Shown: positions 59,326 to 64,000 of the stretch, piece after piece
Layout of the letters: each line of letters opens with the position of its first letter
Numbering within the stretch: the stretch's first letter is position 1
Assembly: GCA_004352715.1 (NCBI GenBank)
Contig: SCFE01000110.1
Location: forward strand, 1,253,796-1,317,795
Reading direction: 5' to 3'
DNA length: 64,000 nucleotides
Source of the DNA: Hofstenia miamia
Lineage: Eukaryota; Xenacoelomorpha; Acoela
Notes under the pieces: model-generated
The model's database searches: none
What the model was told of the DNA's origin: nothing
What the model saw: only the letters and a program-made list of their open reading frames with translations
Position numbers and translations under genes: made by a program

Positions 59326-60664
59326 AGAGTATGTGTATTGTATGCAAGCTCAGAGGTCAATATTTGCAGTATGGAAACATGGAATGATTTCTGTACGAGG
59401 TCTAAAATTTGGCACTTTGGAAAACTCAAAAATTTCTTAAGAAGAAAGGTCTATATTAATCATGCAGTTACTATTATATGGCTGATTACCATGCAAAATG
59501 CGTTTTCAAAAATGCATTCAATAAAACGCGCTATTTATAGATTTACAAATGTGCCAATTCGGGTTAAGGTGCATTATTTCTTTGTAATGCTATAGTATAG
59601 TCATGATTATGAAATATAAATCCTTTTGGTTTATGCACAAGTTCGAAAGGTCAATTACAGTATTAATAAACTGGTGATATGTAACATATCTCTAGGGTTG
59701 TACTTTTAAAGTAGTAATATCGCAAATCTTCTTGTATAAATTTTCACAATGTATAACCCGCACCCCAAACTTTGAAAGTTGTTTTTTTGAGTTACAGGTA
59801 TGTAGCGCACCAAACCGACTCATAAAATTTAATTGTCTTAACACGTGGCATTTATCCAAAGAGCATTAGTATAAGTTTTGTTTGATATTGAATTTAGCCG
59901 TTTTTTCAGGGCAAAATCAATTGAGATAATATTTCTAATTGGCTGTCTAAAAAGTTCCCATCAATGTTATGAGATCTACGAATAATAACAATGAAGCATT
60001 TAAAAAAATGGAAAATCACAACGCATTATATTTTTAAAAGACTCTGTACAATTCACATATTAGCCACATGAGATACTTGTTCAAATATCGTTAAATTAAT
60101 TGTCATTCACCTGCAATTTGTGATTTAAGTTTTGAGTAAAATTATACAGACAAGTAAACTATATGTATCTGTACACCGTGTTAAATTTTTGAATGATTTT
60201 GACCACTTTCACGTACTTGCTTTAGTTCTTGATTAATCCATTCGAATTTTGATATTTTCGATCGTAACTTGACGGAAAATTTCGTAGTTTTTACGTGTTA
60301 AATTTATCAATTAATAAACTTTGCACAAATTCTATGGATTTTTTTAGTGGAGTATCATTTCCATTCAATTTAAAAATATTTCATGGCCTAAGAAAACTAA
60401 AATTTCTTTCAAGAACATCTATATTTTAAAAAATTATATTTAATAAAATATACTTTTGATGAGCAGAACAACAAGAAATATAATTTATTAATCCTTTTAA
60501 AAAAGCAAAAGTTGTATTTTTAATGAACCTTTTTTAGAGGGTGAATGCCGAACAATAAATTATAACATGAAACTGGCCTTAGCATAAAAAGGATGTTACG
60601 CTTAAGATTCTAATACAATCAATATATTCACCCAAAGGACATTTCCTTGTTTTAGTTTTTAAAG
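59326..60664. other. AT-rich stretch upstream of a candidate terminal exon
   Basis: I looked for plus-strand exons that would join the exon at 60665 and found none I can defend. The frame at 59338-59595 has no recognisable domain. Confidence 0.35.
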
Positions 60665-60832
60665 GGTATCACTGACCATGCTAAAATTCGTATTGAAGAT
60701 ACTGAACAGGTAATAAAACAGATTTTTGGGAATGAGATATATGGTTATATTTCTTTGACAAATTACAATGTTATTAAAGACATTATGGACTTTATGGAAG
60801 AAGAATTATGTGCATTAACTAAATTCACATAA
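60665..60832 (+). CDS. Candidate 3'-terminal exon of an unidentified gene
   Basis: After tttagtttttaaag a frame runs 55 codons to TAA. It begins GITDHAKIRIEDTEQVIKQI and contains GYISLTNYNVIKDIMDFMEE. The mixed charged and hydrophobic pattern reads like a folded, helical protein end, not chance AT-rich translation. The frame has a stop seven codons before the exon start, so it must be entered by splicing. AATAAA follows near 60920. I do not recognise the family. It is convergent with the LRRC56-like gene. It could also be a pseudogene fragment. Confidence 0.35.
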   Translation, partial: GITDHAKIRIEDTEQVIKQIFGNEIYGYISLTNYNVIKDIMDFMEEELCALTKFT

Positions 60833-61194
60833 TCGCTGAATACAGTTTTTATCGGGTACGGGTAGTTAAGTGTAGACTTTTTCACTTGGTTTATGTACAT
60901 TATAAAAATTTTTTTCAAAATAAAATTTTCAAATAGTGTTGCAAAAATTACATATAATGAACGTAACTGTAAGCTTTGTTCGAAATTTTATTGGAAATTT
61001 GAAAGTTCTTAAATAGAAACAAGCAAAATGATCATTCTCGAGGATATATAAAAAAATTCATTTGCAGGCAGGAAATTAATTTTCACGGGTGGGTGCTGCA
61101 TGAAAAAGCCCTATCTTCACATCACTAGTAGAAACATACAAAAATAATGAAAAGAATGCAGTTTATAATCTAATGAACCCTTCTTTTATTATAA

Positions 61195-61200
61195 ATGTAA
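61195..61200 (-). promoter_or_regulatory. Polyadenylation signal candidate for the LRRC56-like gene
   Basis: Minus-strand AATAAA about 225 bases past the stop codon at 61426-61428. Confidence 0.4.
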
Positions 61201-61425
61201 AAGATTTTAATAAATCAAAAGTATTAACATAAATAATTTGAATAATCTCCTTATACAACAATTGTTTTAAATCAACCTTCAATATAAATTCGTAATCTTT
61301 CAATATATACTGAGTGATGGAGGAATAATAGCATTGAAACACTTTTAAGTCAGAAAAGAAAGTGTATGAAACATTAATAAATATTAGCAGCTAAAAATAC
61401 ATCAACAAAAATTTTTACAGAACTA

Positions 61426-62906
61426 CTATTTACATTTATTCAAATGAAAAGAGGCACTTGATGTTTTTGGACGACAAGAACGATGAGGTGGTACAATTTT
61501 TGTTTTTAGTTTAGGAATGGGCAATGATCTTAAAGGACCATGTGATTCTGAAGAAATGTCAGTTCCACGCGAAGAAGACAATCCAGAATCAGTTTCTGAT
61601 TGATTTTCAAATTCTTCAAAGGTTCTATTATTTTCAATTATACCGAAACGTTTAAGCCTAAATGTTGATGCTTTTACTTTCGGTCGAACAGATGGTGCTT
61701 CACAAGAATCTACATCATGATTAATTACCAAAATATCCGCTTTTCTCTCTTGATTCTCAAATGTTGAACGCCATGATTTTAATTCTTCTAAAACTGATTC
61801 AATTTTTCGTTCTATTTTTTCAGTGTTCTCATATTCTACACGCTTTTCAATGCTATTAGTTAATTTATTATTATTATTCTTTTTTCTAATTCTTAATGCA
61901 TTAATTGGATTACCACAAAGCACAGTGCCAGTCGTTAGATCACTATAGCCACATTGATCGATACCGGAATCAGGTCTCGATTCTAGTCCTTCAATTTCAA
62001 TACTTTGCGCTGAAACAGGCCTTTTCCCAAACTGAAAATCATTTCCAAATAAACTAGATGCAGCAGTTTTTGGCCTTCGAGCAGCAGTTGTAGGACGTTG
62101 ATAACCAGTAGCAGGTCTCCGAAAAAGTTCATCATCACCTACTGTTTCTTCAATGGATGAACTTTTTATACTCTCAGTGACTAATTCTAAATCGTCATCA
62201 ATGTTTTCAATTAAAATTTCGACATCACTTATTGGCCGATCATCAAGTGAAATCAATGTAGGCAAAATTTTCTTAACAGATAATCTGTAATTATATTCAG
62301 GATCTAAAGGAGAATCTGGGTTAGGTTTTTGACAAACAGGATTCTGAAATAATGTAATCTCTTCTAATGCCGAACAAAATGAAAGATATTCAATTTGAAT
62401 AAGGTCATCAACATAATTTCCTTCCAAATCTAATATGCGTAATTTTTCCAGCATTGATATGTCTGAAAGATCTGAAATATTATTATAAGCTACATATAGT
62501 TCAGAAATATTTGCAAATGAAGTAATTCCATCAAAATTCAGCAGATTACAGCGCTTTAACCAAAGTACATTAAGCATTTGAAACGAAGTTCCAATGTCCC
62601 TAATAGAGGTTAAGCAAGAATTTGACAAACTAAGCTCTTGCAAATTCGGTAAATAACTCGAAAAATTTCCTAAACTGTTTTCAGTAGTATCAACTACTAA
62701 TTCTAGCTTTTTTACAAGTTGTAAGTTATCGCATTTTGTTATTTGTAACAAGCGCTGAGGGCAAAGGTATTCTTCCATTAAAATGTCAGATTCCTCACGT
62801 TGAAGTGGTTGAGGATTAACCATGGATTGATCTCCATAATCTGCTATGTGGATATTTGGCATGTTCTTAAACTCATTTGGCTTTTCCAAGTATGTTAAGT
62901 TATTAC
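61426..62906 (-). CDS. LRRC56: LRRC56-like ciliary leucine-rich-repeat protein (large terminal exon)
   Basis: About 493 codons in one exon, from a splice acceptor (tgttgctag) at 62907-62910 to the stop. Early residues read EEYLCPQRLLQI, then LELVVDTTENSLGNF and LPNLQELSLSNS. Leucine-rich repeats cover about residues 66-192, including LWLKRCNLLNFDGI, ELYVAYNNISDLSDI and LRILDLEGNYVDDL, then a PEYNYRLSVKKILP cap. These match LRRC56 closely. LRRC56 is needed in the cytoplasm to prepare dynein arms for motile cilia; human mutations cause primary ciliary dyskinesia. The C-terminal half is low-complexity with an R-P-x-T-A repeat cluster near 266-290 and another RPKTSSAS near the end. No ATG opens the frame, so at least one 5' exon is missing; the exon enters in phase 1. 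Confidence 0.88.
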
Positions 62907-63129
62907 CTAGCAACACATTAAAAAAATTTAAATAAATGTGATTTCCTTCGAGAAAAGTATTTTTTTGAAAAAATATAACTTACTCATTTTTGTAAATTCA
63001 GTATATTTAGGCTTAATTAAATTTTAATATAGTTCGAAATATTTTATATAATCAGGACAACTTTGTTCCTAATTTTTCCAACAAAATTGAAAAAACCTTG
63101 TTAAATTGTTGTTTTAATTATTATCACTG

Positions 63130-63322
63130 CTAGAATATAAAAGAATATTGACTTTGCAGAGGTTTTCTATTGTTGTTAGCGATCTCCAAGTTTTGAGAGT
63201 TCATAAATTTGAAGTAAATAATTTCTGTAGTCAAACAGATTTTCACATGATATTTTTTGCTGCCTGTTTCATAAAATTGATATTGCAAGCAATTTTTATT
63301 TAATTTTATAGCTTCATCCAAA
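63130..63322 (-). CDS. Possible upstream exon of the LRRC56-like gene
   Basis: A good acceptor (tactttttcag) precedes an open stretch beginning LDEAIKLNKNCLQYQFYETG. A weak donor (AAA|GTCAAT, near 63158) would leave phase 1 and join the main exon in frame. The peptide is not conserved in LRRC56 as I know it, and the donor is poor, so this may be chance. Confidence 0.25.
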
Positions 63323-64000
63323 CCTGAAAAAGTACCAAAATTTATTTACGCAATGAAATGAATTTAATTTCTATGAATGGCTACAACTTAATAGCTATTA
63401 AATCTAATGACGTTTTATAAATTGAATTCAAACTAGCAACCGAATATATTGTGCTTTATTTTAGTTATTAAAAGCAATACAAAAAGGCGAAATTTAACAT
63501 TAATTCTCAATATTGTTTTGGATCAAATCCTACTTGTACAAAAGCTTTTTTAAAATGTTTTGTGGTGTATTTTTTTACCAATTAATTCGCTACCACTAAA
63601 TTATTCCAACGTATAGTTAAATTTTTTGATGGATTCAGAAATTATATTTACCAATAATTCACCGCATGACTAAAATTTTGTAAACTATCATGTTTAGAGA
63701 TTACTGTAGGATTTTGATTTTATCGAAACAGCTTTGATCGTAAGACTAAGTAAGAACTCACCATCTCACCTATTTTGGTTGGTACTATCAAATCTAGTGT
63801 AAGCACACACTTGCAGTAGTTAATACAGTAAACAGAAACGCTCGCTTTTGCTGTTAACACATTCGATATTTTCTTACTTAATCCTTAGACTAAAAAATAT
63901 TAATAGAGACTGACATTGCATGGATAGGAAGAGGAGCGTATGCTGGTTTTTTACGGTCTTTGTCATTTGGAAATATTGATAAAATGCATTTCCGATCTCG
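63323..64000. other. AT-rich sequence upstream of the LRRC56-like gene
   Basis: It probably holds the first exon and promoter of the minus-strand gene, but I see no feature I can place. Confidence 0.3.

Noticed and set aside
1-64000. tRNA, rRNA, CRISPR array, endogenous viral genes
   Set aside because: Nothing with the needed structure or motifs was seen on either strand.

Overview
The window is animal nuclear DNA: AT-rich, with spliced genes using GT-AG introns, long (TA)n, (TAA)n and GATA microsatellites, and a dense layer of decayed transposable elements. There is no operon structure, prokaryotic gene, CRISPR array or RNA gene that I can support. A cilia gene (LRRC56-like), a muscle-type essential myosin light chain and an adhesion-GPCR-type ectodomain point to an invertebrate with motile cilia. 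I cannot name the phylum. The assembly is a draft: nine runs of N, four single-n joins, and several falsely duplicated edges.

Host genes, left to right. (1) A minus-strand gene at 4340-11503, rebuilt here from eight phase-compatible exons, encodes a signal peptide, a Ser/Thr/Asn-rich mucin-like stalk, a four-cysteine HRM-type domain and helices like the start of a GAIN domain. It looks like the N-terminal half of an adhesion GPCR; the GPS and 7TM exons are not visible. (2) A two-exon essential myosin light chain lies at 19279-21714 (+). (3) A single-exon secreted peptide of 120 residues with three tandem six-cysteine knot modules lies at 29509-29871 (+). (4) A probable 3'-terminal exon of an unknown gene lies at 60665-60832 (+). 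(5) An LRRC56-like ciliary leucine-rich-repeat gene lies at 61426-62906 (-), convergent with (4).

Mobile elements fill most of the rest. Non-LTR retrotransposon relics lie at 566-2267, 13440-14200, 14715-15561, 25300-28760 (RTE-like), 31880-32960, 48798-50104 and 58150-58720. Two copies of an R4/Dong-type element (47084-47915 and 50130-53953) are each bounded on both sides by (TAA)n. A Penelope-like element with a GIY-YIG endonuclease remnant is at 40083-40830. DNA transposons include a Tc3-like transposase (7740-8729), hAT transposase relics (23174-24035, 56049-58018), hAT-type MITEs, and two piggyBac-type non-autonomous elements flanked by TTAA (33864-35188 and 58314-58534), the second nested inside a LINE reverse transcriptase.

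Most worth a second look: the triple-knot peptide gene lying between inverted hAT-like ends, the TAA-bounded R4 insertions, the rebuilt adhesion-GPCR ectodomain, and the pattern of false gaps and false tandem duplications that distorts any gene model in this region.
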